Position numbers and translations under genes: made by a program
In this document: one piece after another, positions 50,533 to 58,215 of the stretch
Layout: the number at the start of each line of letters is the position of its first letter
Numbering within the stretch: position 1 is the stretch's first letter
The notes under the pieces: model-generated
The model's input: only the letters and a program-made list of their open reading frames with translations
What the model was told of the DNA's origin: nothing
Database searches by the model: none
Assembly: GCF_024171945.1 (NCBI RefSeq)
Contig: NZ_JAMTCR010000006.1
Span: forward strand, 186,001 to 250,000
Direction of reading: 5' to 3'
DNA from: Actinokineospora globicatena
GTDB lineage: Bacteria; Actinomycetota; Actinomycetes; Mycobacteriales; Pseudonocardiaceae
Length of the DNA stretch: 64,000 nucleotides

Positions 50533-51429
50533 TCAGGGGGAGAAGGACTGCCGATAGGTGGCCGGGGACATCGCGGTCCGCCGGGTGAAATCGCGGGTGA
50601 AATGCGGCTGGTCGGCGTAGCCGCACGCGAACCCGACGGTGCTGAGCGGGTGCCCGCCCGCCAGCAGCAGCGCGGCGGCCGCCTCGGTCCTGGCCGCGCC
50701 GACCAACTCCTGGAAGCCGCCCGCCTCGCGCAGCCCGCGCTGCAGGGTCCGCCTGGATGTGCCCACGACCGCCGCGACCTCGTCGAGCGACCACCGCTTG
50801 CCCAGGTCGGCCGCTACCAACCGGCGCACCTCGGTGACGGCGTCGGACTGATCAGCCGCCACCACCACCGGCTCGCGCGGCGTGGTGCTCGACCACGTGA
50901 ACAACCACAGCTCGGAACCGACCACGGGCGGCGCCGCGACGAACTCGTCACCGGTGAACACCACCACCTCGTCCGGTCCAACCGCGACGGTCAGATCGCG
51001 GACGCCGATCACCCCGAGCAACGCCACCAGGACGCCCAGTACCACCGCGTCCTCCGCGGGCTCCGGCGGCGTTCCCGGTGGCCCAGCGTGCTTTAAAGCG
51101 AGTTGACCGGAGTCGCTGTGCTGCACCACTACGTGGTGACGCGAGTGTGTGAACCGCTCCAGCCTGCGCCAGCGCTCCAGCAGCCCGGCCGGTGTGGACG
51201 CCAGCGACAACGCCGCGACGGCTGGATCCGCGGCCATCTCGCGCAGTACGCTGCCCGCCCGCGCCAACGGCAGCAGCCCGTGCGCCGCGGCCACCTCCGA
51301 CAGGTACCGGCGTTTGGCGGCGAGCGGCAGCAGCGCGCCGGTGGCCCTGGGGGCGGCCGTGGCGATCCCCGCCTCGGCGAGCCCCCGCCGCACCGCACCC
51401 ACCAACCGCGCGCTGGCGAACTCGTCCAC
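50533..51429 (-). CDS. AraC family transcriptional regulator
   Basis: Regulator of 298 aa. C-terminal double helix-turn-helix: WSLDEVAAVVGTSRRTLQRGLREAG and the second motif STVGFACGYADQPHFTRDFTR, ending MSPATYRQSF, cited in parts. The N-terminal 180 residues resemble the AraC-type arabinose-binding-like sensor of the OruR/ArgR group (LVGAVRRGLAEAGIA). GTG start after GGGGAGG. It precedes the SDR gene and probably controls it. It is divergent from the second trypsin-like protease. Confidence 0.88.
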   Translation of the reverse strand: MDEFASARLVGAVRRGLAEAGIATAAPRATGALLPLAAKRRYLSEVAAAHGLLPLARAGSVLREMAADPAVAALSLASTPAGLLERWRRLERFTHSRHHVVVQHSDSGQLALKHAGPPGTPPEPAEDAVVLGVLVALLGVIGVRDLTVAVGPDEVVVFTGDEFVAAPPVVGSELWLFTWSSTTPREPVVVAADQSDAVTEVRRLVAADLGKRWSLDEVAAVVGTSRRTLQRGLREAGGFQELVGAARTEAAAALLLAGGHPLSTVGFACGYADQPHFTRDFTRRTAMSPATYRQSFSP

Positions 51430-51755
51430 CCGACCTCCCCGGCCCTGCCGCTGTCCACTGCGGTCAGGCTAGGGCCGTGGTCGCCCCGGGGTCTTGAACG
51501 ATCGCGCCACGTCCCGGTGACCCGATTCTGGCGAACCGCTCACCGCACTCCGTTGAGCCGCACCCGGAGTGAATAGGGTGTTGTTGTTCAAAACTGTCAA
51601 ACTACGTACCGGTTCTACAATTTATAAGTACCGGGTACGGATTGATCACGCTCCGCCATCGCCCGCACGATTGCCCGGTGTCCCCCCTGCGTGACCCGGA
51701 GTCCCACCGGGTCACTGGACTATCCGCGCACCGCTGTCCCAGCGCGGAGAAAGCG
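51430..51755. other. divergent region between AraC and the second protease
   Basis: 326 bp without a gene. Bases 51570-51645 are very AT-rich for this genome and hold CGTACCGG (51606-51613) and GTACCGGGTAC (51628-51638) flanking a TACAATTTATAA stretch (51615-51626). This is the probable promoter of the protease gene. It shares the 9-mer ACGTACCGG with the region before the first LAL gene. Confidence 0.5.
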
Positions 51756-52484
51756 ATGGTCATGAAGATCCTCAAGTCTGTTCTCGCAGTTGTCGCCACC
51801 GCGGCCGCCGTCGCCGCTGTCGCCCCCGCCGCCTCGGCCAAGCCCGCGCCGCCGGTCGACCCGGGCGCCACCGTGCAGATCATCGGTGGCAGCTACTACA
51901 ACGGCAGCGCGACCTGGGCCGCCCGGCTGTTCTCCAACGGCCAGCAGAGCTGCACCGCGACCCTGATCGCATCCCGCTACATTCTCACCGCCAAGCACTG
52001 CGCCAGCGGCACCCTGTCGTTCCGCATCGGCAGCCTCGACCAGAACTCCGGCGGCACGGTCGCCAAGGGCGTGCAGACCACCACGCACTCCGCGGCCGAC
52101 CTGGCCATCGTCCGGCTCGACCGCTCCGTCGCGGGGCCCTACTCCCCACTGGGCACCACCTCCGACGTCGCGGTCAACCAGTACGTCACGGTCATGGGCT
52201 GGGGTGCGACCTGCACCAACCAGGCCGAGATCAACTGCCAGTCCCGCTACCTCAAGCAGGCCACCGTCCGGGTCAACACCGTCAACGGGCGCGACTACGT
52301 CGGCGGCGTCGGCATCGGTGCCTACTGGTACAACGGCCTCACCGCGGGCGGCGACTCCGGTGGCCCGATGTGGGGCAACGGCCGCCAGGTCGGCGTCGCG
52401 TCGACCAGCAACCGCTCCGACTACACCACCTACACCAACATCACCCGCTACCGCTCGTGGATCCAGTCCATCGCGGGTGTCTGA
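51756..52484 (+). CDS. secreted trypsin-like serine protease (second of two)
   Basis: Exported S1 protease of 242 aa. Signal peptide to about residue 28 (APAASAKP). Catalytic His is in ILTAKHCAS (Lys for the usual Ala), Asp in SAADLAIVRLD, Ser in GGDSGGPMW. It lacks the extra C-terminal modules of the first protease. GGAG lies 6 nt before ATG 51756. A 16-bp hairpin follows, and then a LAL regulator 74 bp on. It resembles Streptomyces trypsin-like and snapalysin-independent S1 enzymes; peptide preference unknown. Confidence 0.93.
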   Translation: MVMKILKSVLAVVATAAAVAAVAPAASAKPAPPVDPGATVQIIGGSYYNGSATWAARLFSNGQQSCTATLIASRYILTAKHCASGTLSFRIGSLDQNSGGTVAKGVQTTTHSAADLAIVRLDRSVAGPYSPLGTTSDVAVNQYVTVMGWGATCTNQAEINCQSRYLKQATVRVNTVNGRDYVGGVGIGAYWYNGLTAGGDSGGPMWGNGRQVGVASTSNRSDYTTYTNITRYRSWIQSIAGV

Positions 52485-52506
52485 GGTGGGTTGACCACTG
52501 GTCCGA

Positions 52507-52544
52507 ACCGCGGGGCGGGGGCAACGGCGCCCCCGCCCCGCGGT
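52507..52544 (+). terminator. terminator or attenuator between the second protease and LAL gene
   Basis: Perfect 16-bp stem (52507-52522 with 52529-52544) and 6-nt loop, ending 14 bp before the LAL start. Its position also allows attenuation of read-through into the LAL gene. Confidence 0.7.
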
Positions 52545-52558
52545 GATGGGAGAGACAC

Positions 52559-55417
52559 ATGCCGAGCCACGAACCGCACTCCGTCCTGATCGGCCGCGAG
52601 CACGAACTGGGCCTGCTCCAACTGCTGGTGCGCCGCAAGCCCGCGCTCGTCCAGGTCGAGGGGGAGGCGGGCGTCGGCAAGAGCAGGCTGGTCCGCGAAC
52701 TGGTCGACACCCTCGGGGGCGACGTCCCGTCCGTGCTGATCGGCTACTGCCAGCAGTTGCGCGAACCGTTCGTCCTCGGCGCGGTGCTGGAGGCGTTGCG
52801 GCGCGCCAGCGGCAGGCTCGCGCAGTGCGCGGACCTGAACCCGGTGACCTCGGCGCTGCGCACGGCGGTCCCGGAGCTGGCCGACGTGCTGCCCGCCCCG
52901 GCGACCGGCACCGCCGACCCGGAGTTCGACCGGCACCTGCTGTTCCGGGCCATCCGCGAGGTGCTCGCCGCGCTCGGGCCGGTGCTGCTGGTCATCGAGG
53001 ACCTGCACTGGGCGGATGATGGAACCCTCCAGCTGCTCCGGTTCCTGATGGCCGACCCGCCCCCGGAGCTGGCCGTGGTGGTCACCTACCGGCGCGAGGA
53101 CGTCGCGGGCGGCATGCCGCTGGGCACCGCGTACCGGCCGGGCGCGGGCGTGACCGCGGAACTGGTGCAGCTGCAACCCCTTGGCGTGGCACAGGTCCGG
53201 AGGCTGGCCGCCGCGATACTGCGCACTGACAACGTAAGCGCCGCGTTCGCCGCGGAACTGCACGAGCACACCGCTGGGCTGCCGTTCGTGGTCGAAGAGG
53301 TGCTGCGCTCGATGAGCGACAAGATGGTCGCCGAGAGCGGCGACAGCACCGTAACCCGCCGGTTGACCGAACAGGGCGAGGTCCCGGTTCTGCTGCGCGA
53401 GTCCGTCGCCGAGCGGTTGGCCGCGCTGTCACCGGAAGCGGGCAGGCTTGTGCGCGCGGCCGCTGTGTTCACCATCCCGGCGCCTGTGGAGCTGCTGGGC
53501 GAGGTCGCGCGGCTCTCTGGTGACACCCTCAGCGCTGCCGTCGACGAGGCGTTGGCATGCTCGATCCTGCACGACCCTGGCGACGGCACGTGCGCGTTCC
53601 GGCACACCCTGGCGCGCCAAGCCGTCTACAGCACCGTCAGCGCGATGGAGCGCCGTGAACTGCACCAGCGGGCTGTGCGGCTGCTCTCCGCGCTCGACCC
53701 GCTGCCGCTGGTGCAACTCGCTGAGCACAGCAGGCTGGCCAACCGCAGGGCGGATTGGCTCAACTACGGCGAAGCAGCCGCTGATCAGGCGCTCGCGGTG
53801 TCCGACGCGACGACTGCTACGCCGCTGCTGCAACGACTTCTCGCTGAGCCGACACTCACCGGTGCTGACGTCGACCGGCTCGGTGTGAAGCTCGGTGAGG
53901 CTTCGCTGCTCGGGCTCTACACGCGTGGATCCGCTGTGCTGCTCAAGCGCTTGCTGGTCGACCCCCGGCTCTCGTCGTCGGCGCGCGGTGAGGTCCGCAT
54001 GCAGCTCGGTCTGTTGCTGTCACGGCAAAGTGACGCGCTCGCCGAGGGCCGGGCGCAGCTGGAACTGGCTGCCGACGAGCTGGCCGGACGTGCCGAGATG
54101 TCCGCCAAGTGCATGAGCGCGCTGGCCCAGCCGTTCACCGGTGACACGCCGCTATCCCTTGTCGCGCCGTGGATGCGCAAGGCGGACGCGTTCATCGACG
54201 AGTGCCAGGACCCGGAACTGCGGATATTCCTGATGGCCAACGTGGTCGGCTCCATGGTGGCCATCGGCGATCCCGACATGCACGACCGGCTCGCCACCAT
54301 GCCGACGCTGGCCAGGACCCTGGGGGAGCAGCGCCAGGTCGCCCGCGCGCACAGCAACCTCGCCGACTCGCTGACCATCATCGGCCGCTTCGACACCGCC
54401 CGCGAGTTCCTCCGCTTCGGCACCCGCGCGGCGGAGGAGAGCGGCGCGCTGTACGTGTTGAGCACGGCGCGCAGCACGGCGATCCGGCTCGACTGGTTCA
54501 CCGGCGCTTGGGACGGGCTCGCCGCTCGGGCCGAGTCGCTGCTGGTCGAGTACCGCGAGTTGATGGCGGTCGCCACGGAGCTGAACCTGGTGCTGGGGCT
54601 GCTCGCCTTGGCGCGGGGGGAGTGGGCGGCCGCGGGCGGGTACCTGGCGGACACCGGGGTCCGGACGCCGCAGAACGCGATCGCGCCGATCGCGCTGGGC
54701 GGGAGCGCCGGGTTGGTGCGGTTGGCGTTGCGCAACGACGACGCGGTGCTCGCTGTCGTCGAGGCGGACGCGGGGATGGCTCTGCTGCGGCGCAAGGAGG
54801 TCTGGGCGTGGGCGGGCGAGTTCGCACCTGCCGCCGTCGACGCTTACCTTGCGGCAGGACGGGTTCACGACGCCCAGGACGTGTTGCACTCGCTCACCCA
54901 GGGCATCACCGGGGTCGTGGCACCGATGGCCACCGCGGCCCTGCACACCTGCCGCGGCGCTATTGCCGAGTATCTAGGCAAACCTGCCGCCGAGCACCAC
55001 GCGGCCGCCGCCCGTGCCTACGACGACCTCGGCGCCCCTTACCTCGCGGCGACCGCCTGGGAACGCACCGAGGCCCACCGCCTGGCCAAGGGCGACACCA
55101 ACGCCAGCGACGCCCTCAGCCGCTGCGCCGAACGCTACGAGGACCTGGGCGCCACCCACGACGCCGCGCGGTGCCGCCATCTCTTGCGCACCCTCGGCAT
55201 CGTCACACCTTCCCGCCAGGGCCGCCGCGGCTACGGCAACACGTTGTCCCCCAGAGAACGCGAGGTCGCCCGCCTCTTGGCCGCGGGCCACACCAACAAC
55301 CAGATCGCCGAGATCCTCTTCCTCTCCCCGCGCACAGTCGAACAACACACGTCGCGAGTCCTCCGAAAGCTGAAGGTCGTCTCCCGCCGCGACATCCGCG
55401 CCTCCGACCTGCCCTGA
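52559..55417 (+). CDS. LAL-type LuxR regulator with N-terminal AAA ATPase (second of two)
   Basis: ATP-binding regulator of 952 aa. Walker A EGEAGVGKSRLVREL near residue 34, Walker B LLVIEDLHWADDGT near 150, a long helical TPR-like middle region, and a C-terminal LuxR helix-turn-helix: LSPREREVARLLAAG, TNNQIAEILFLSPRTVEQH, RVLRKL. GGGAGAG precedes the ATG. It is a paralogue of the regulator at 41121 in architecture, and both follow a secreted S1 protease. Inducer and targets unknown. Confidence 0.93.
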   Translation: MPSHEPHSVLIGREHELGLLQLLVRRKPALVQVEGEAGVGKSRLVRELVDTLGGDVPSVLIGYCQQLREPFVLGAVLEALRRASGRLAQCADLNPVTSALRTAVPELADVLPAPATGTADPEFDRHLLFRAIREVLAALGPVLLVIEDLHWADDGTLQLLRFLMADPPPELAVVVTYRREDVAGGMPLGTAYRPGAGVTAELVQLQPLGVAQVRRLAAAILRTDNVSAAFAAELHEHTAGLPFVVEEVLRSMSDKMVAESGDSTVTRRLTEQGEVPVLLRESVAERLAALSPEAGRLVRAAAVFTIPAPVELLGEVARLSGDTLSAAVDEALACSILHDPGDGTCAFRHTLARQAVYSTVSAMERRELHQRAVRLLSALDPLPLVQLAEHSRLANRRADWLNYGEAAADQALAVSDATTATPLLQRLLAEPTLTGADVDRLGVKLGEASLLGLYTRGSAVLLKRLLVDPRLSSSARGEVRMQLGLLLSRQSDALAEGRAQLELAADELAGRAEMSAKCMSALAQPFTGDTPLSLVAPWMRKADAFIDECQDPELRIFLMANVVGSMVAIGDPDMHDRLATMPTLARTLGEQRQVARAHSNLADSLTIIGRFDTAREFLRFGTRAAEESGALYVLSTARSTAIRLDWFTGAWDGLAARAESLLVEYRELMAVATELNLVLGLLALARGEWAAAGGYLADTGVRTPQNAIAPIALGGSAGLVRLALRNDDAVLAVVEADAGMALLRRKEVWAWAGEFAPAAVDAYLAAGRVHDAQDVLHSLTQGITGVVAPMATAALHTCRGAIAEYLGKPAAEHHAAAARAYDDLGAPYLAATAWERTEAHRLAKGDTNASDALSRCAERYEDLGATHDAARCRHLLRTLGIVTPSRQGRRGYGNTLSPREREVARLLAAGHTNNQIAEILFLSPRTVEQHTSRVLRKLKVVSRRDIRASDLP

Positions 55418-55458
55418 CCGGCTTACCGGGCAGGAAGCCCGGTCGCGGCAGGAAGCTC

Positions 55459-55489
55459 GCCCGGTGCGTACCTCCGGTGCGCACCGGGC
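55459..55489. terminator. terminator between LAL and DinB-like gene
   Basis: 10-bp perfect stem (55459-55468 with 55480-55489) with an 11-nt loop between convergent stops at 55417 and 55504. Confidence 0.6.
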
Positions 55490-55503
55490 AGCCGTGCCCT
55501 CAG

Positions 55504-55989
55504 TTAGCTCGCAAGCACCTGCTCCCGCAGGATGTCCGCGTGTCCACAGTGGTGCGCCAACTCCCGCAGCACCTGCAGGTACACCCAGTGCACCGTCCGA
55601 GGCCCACTCCGGTGCCCGGTGACCACCACATCCAACCCAAGCCCGGCAACCTTCGCCCGGGCCGTCACACAAGCCTCCCGAAACCCCGCCACAACACTGG
55701 CAACGGTGTCCCCGTCATCCAGCCGAAACGACTCCTCCGGACTCCCCACCAACCCGAGCTCCACCCGGGAAGTCCCACCCACACACTCCTCGAACCACAC
55801 CCGCTGCATCCACGTCACATGCTTCACCAAGCCCAGCAACGTAGTAGCCGACGACACCAACCTCCGACGAACCTGCTCCTCACTCAACCCCTCAAGCACC
55901 CCCACCACCGCATGGCGATACTCCTCAACAAACGCGTCTAGCTGAGCCCGCGCATCACCCAGCGGCACATCAAACGCCCCCATCGCCAT
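55504..55989 (-). CDS. DinB family protein (DUF664)
   Basis: Protein of 161 aa with the DinB four-helix fold. The metal-binding His are in LVKHVTWMQRVWF and ELAHHCGHADILRE. The family includes mycothiol-, bacillithiol- and glutathione-linked transferases, but many have no known substrate. Start ATG 55989 directly follows GGGAGGGGAGG; ATG 55983 has better spacing (6 nt) and is possible. Codon use in the 3' part is unusually rich in A/T-ending third positions for the genome. Single gene. Confidence 0.9.
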   Translation of the reverse strand: MAMGAFDVPLGDARAQLDAFVEEYRHAVVGVLEGLSEEQVRRRLVSSATTLLGLVKHVTWMQRVWFEECVGGTSRVELGLVGSPEESFRLDDGDTVASVVAGFREACVTARAKVAGLGLDVVVTGHRSGPRTVHWVYLQVLRELAHHCGHADILREQVLAS

Positions 55990-56271
55990 CCTCCCCTCCC
56001 TTCGTTCCCGTATCCAGTGCAGGCGATCTTAGAACTTGCTGTCTGTCCCAGAGGTTCGTGCTGTTCACAGGGATGACTGTCAATCCCTCGTTCGTCATGG
56101 TGCCTGGCGCGGGCTCTCGGTGGGCGCCTGCGCTGTGATCGGTGGACAGGTGCCGCAGTCATGGCCCCGTCCGACAGTTCGAGCGCGGGTCATGGCACGT
56201 GGCAGCGCTTCTCGCTGCGGTGTTCCAGACCCATCGGGGATTTGTAACACGTGGTCGTGTCGTGGCGAAGC

Positions 56272-56916
56272 ATGACTGTGATCACTCCACGCCACGTCGC
56301 GCGAATCGCACTCGCGTTGGTCGGACTGTTCGTGTTCTGGCGCGTACAGAATGGCGACGACAAGCTCTACGTGTTCTTGTTCTACATAGTGGGACTGTTT
56401 GTTGAGGAATTCGCGATGAGCGCATTCCGTGAACCGAAGCAGAAGCCCGGCGCCCAGGCGGGCTCGAACTCCTACCCGTTCGCCGTGGCGGGCGAAGCGT
56501 ACGCGCCGACCCGTGGAGGTCGACCAGAGCCAAGCGCGAGCGCGTTCGCGGACACCGTGTCCATCTTCGTCGTCATGCTCGTGCTGGCGATCATGGGCGA
56601 CTGCGCCTTCTTTACCGACTGGCTGGTGCTCGCCGACCCGGGTGACCCCGGAGAAAGCGGGTGGATCACCCTGGTGAAGATCATCCTCAATCTCGCCGGG
56701 TTCGGGGTGGCGTTCCTCGGTCCGCTTGTTGCGGCGACCGTCTTCTGGTCCGCGCTGTCGGACGCCTCCTACAAAACCAATCGTGGCCCGCTGCAAACGG
56801 ATGCTCTTGGATGCCTGGCGGTTCTGCCTTCTCTCGTTGTAGGTGCGCTCGGATACGGCCACTTCTTCCTTGCGTACTGGTTCTACAACTCGATTGGCGC
56901 ACTGGCTCATACGTGA
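56272..56916 (+). CDS. hypothetical membrane protein
   Basis: Protein of about 214 aa not assigned to a family. It has four to five hydrophobic segments: ALVGLFVFW, YVFLFYIVGLFVEEF, TVSIFVVMLVLAIMG, ILNLAGFGVAFLGPL and GYGHFFLAYWFYN, with a charged loop carrying GSNSYPFAVAGEAYAPT. The GTG at 56251 or ATG at 56272 could start it; neither has a good ribosome-binding site. Base composition is more AT-rich than in flanking genes, which might mean recent acquisition. No functional clue from neighbours. Confidence 0.6.
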   Translation: MTVITPRHVARIALALVGLFVFWRVQNGDDKLYVFLFYIVGLFVEEFAMSAFREPKQKPGAQAGSNSYPFAVAGEAYAPTRGGRPEPSASAFADTVSIFVVMLVLAIMGDCAFFTDWLVLADPGDPGESGWITLVKIILNLAGFGVAFLGPLVAATVFWSALSDASYKTNRGPLQTDALGCLAVLPSLVVGALGYGHFFLAYWFYNSIGALAHT

Positions 56917-57487
56917 GGAACGGTCGCTCAAGGCGGTCTTCGGCCTAGCTGGCGCGCGTGGACTAACCGAGACGGCATCCGCTGGGTCCGTTGGTGACCT
57001 GGCGCCCTCAATGTCGGAAACCCTTTCCAACGATCTGCGCCCCCATTCCGGAGGCCGTCCCCGCGAATCCCAGCCCCCACCCTGTCCCGGGGGGCGTCCC
57101 CAGGCCCAGTCTACAAGGACCCCCTCGCCCGAAGGGGTGACGGCGAAAACCTGTGGACAACTCGGGCCCTTGTGGACAAACCCGAGCTGGGAGAACGGTT
57201 TCAAGCGGGGGAAGTTCGCTCGATCGGGAAGCGTTGGAGGGTCGCGAAGAAGCAGCAGTGAGGCCGGAGGAAGGTCGCAAAGGGGCGCGAGGGGAGGCTC
57301 CGCGCAGGGGGACGCAGAGGGCGGCGGGCAGGTGGCAAGGGAGAGCGCGCGGGGGCGCAGGGGTGGCTGCGGGAGGAGGGAGGTAGTGCTGGCGCTACCC
57401 CCGATCGGCCAGTGAGCGGGATCGTGGTGGGGGGTGTGCGTCGCCAGACTTGTGCCTGGTCAGAGCGATTGGGTGGAGGGCACAGGG
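56917..57487. other. intergenic region with element E7
   Basis: 571 bp without a credible gene. It holds element E7 (57108-57179) pointing left and, at 57220-57400, a purine-rich GGAGG/GCGCGG stretch with no clear signal. The open frame through 57412 lacks a ribosome-binding site and resembles no protein. Confidence 0.6.
57108..57179 (-). promoter_or_regulatory. element E7: DnaA-box pair and -10, no gene downstream
   Basis: Read leftward: TTGTCCACA at 57179-57171 and 57160-57152 (19 bp apart), then TAGACT at 57113-57108. The conserved leader downstream is weaker than in other copies. It converges on the 3' end of the gene ending at 56916. Confidence 0.55.
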
Positions 57488-58213
57488 ATGCAGGCGTTGG
57501 CGTTGGAGGGTGTGCGGAAGGTGTACGGCAAGGGGGATGGGGCGGTCGCGGCGCTCGATGGGGTGACGGTCGGCGTCGGGCGCGGGAGTTTCACGGCGGT
57601 CATGGGGCCGTCCGGGTCGGGCAAGAGCACGTTCCTGCACTGCGCGGCCGGGTTGGATCGGCCGACGGCGGGCCGGGTGTTGTTGGGGGACACGGATCTG
57701 GCGTCGTTGGGGGAGACCGCGCTGACCCGACTGCGGCGGGATCGGATCGGGTTCGTGTTCCAGGCCTACAATCTGCTCCCGTCTCTGACCGTCGGCCAGA
57801 ACATCACGCTGCCGTCGCGGTTGGCGGGCGTGCGGCCGGACGCCGGGTGGGTGCGGGAGATCGTCGGCCGCGTCGGCATCGCCGATCGCCTGGGGCACCG
57901 GCCCGCGCAGTTGTCCGGCGGGCAGCAGCAGCGAGTAGCGATCGCCCGGGCGCTGGTGGGCAAGCCCGAGGTCGTGCTGGCCGACGAGCCGACCGGCGCG
58001 CTGGACTCCCGGACCGGCAAGCAGGTGCTCAGCCTGCTCCGCGAACTGGTCGACACCCTCGGCCAGACAGTGCTGATGGTGACCCACGACCCCGTCGCCG
58101 CCTCTTACGCCCATCGCGTGGTGTTCCTCGCCGACGGTAAGCACGCCGGATCGCTTGAGCAGCCGACGCCCGCCGCCGTCGCCGAGCGCATGACGCACCT
58201 CGGGGAGTGGTGA
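57488..58213 (+). CDS. ABC transporter ATP-binding protein, MacB/LolD-like
   Basis: ATPase of 241 aa. Walker A GPSGSGKST, Q-loop FVFQAYNLLP, signature LSGGQQQRVAIARAL, Walker B VVLADEPTGALD, switch His in VTHDPVAA. This subgroup (DEPTGALD) works with FtsX-type permeases for mechanotransmission or peptide/antibiotic export. GGAGGG lies 7 nt before ATG 57488. The permease starts 2 bp after its stop. Confidence 0.95.
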   Translation: MQALALEGVRKVYGKGDGAVAALDGVTVGVGRGSFTAVMGPSGSGKSTFLHCAAGLDRPTAGRVLLGDTDLASLGETALTRLRRDRIGFVFQAYNLLPSLTVGQNITLPSRLAGVRPDAGWVREIVGRVGIADRLGHRPAQLSGGQQQRVAIARALVGKPEVVLADEPTGALDSRTGKQVLSLLRELVDTLGQTVLMVTHDPVAASYAHRVVFLADGKHAGSLEQPTPAAVAERMTHLGEW

Positions 58214-58215
58214 CC

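Noticed and set aside
57153..57415. small protein in the purine-rich stretch before the ABC operon
   Set aside because: Gly/Arg/Ala-biased frame without a ribosome-binding site or similarity.
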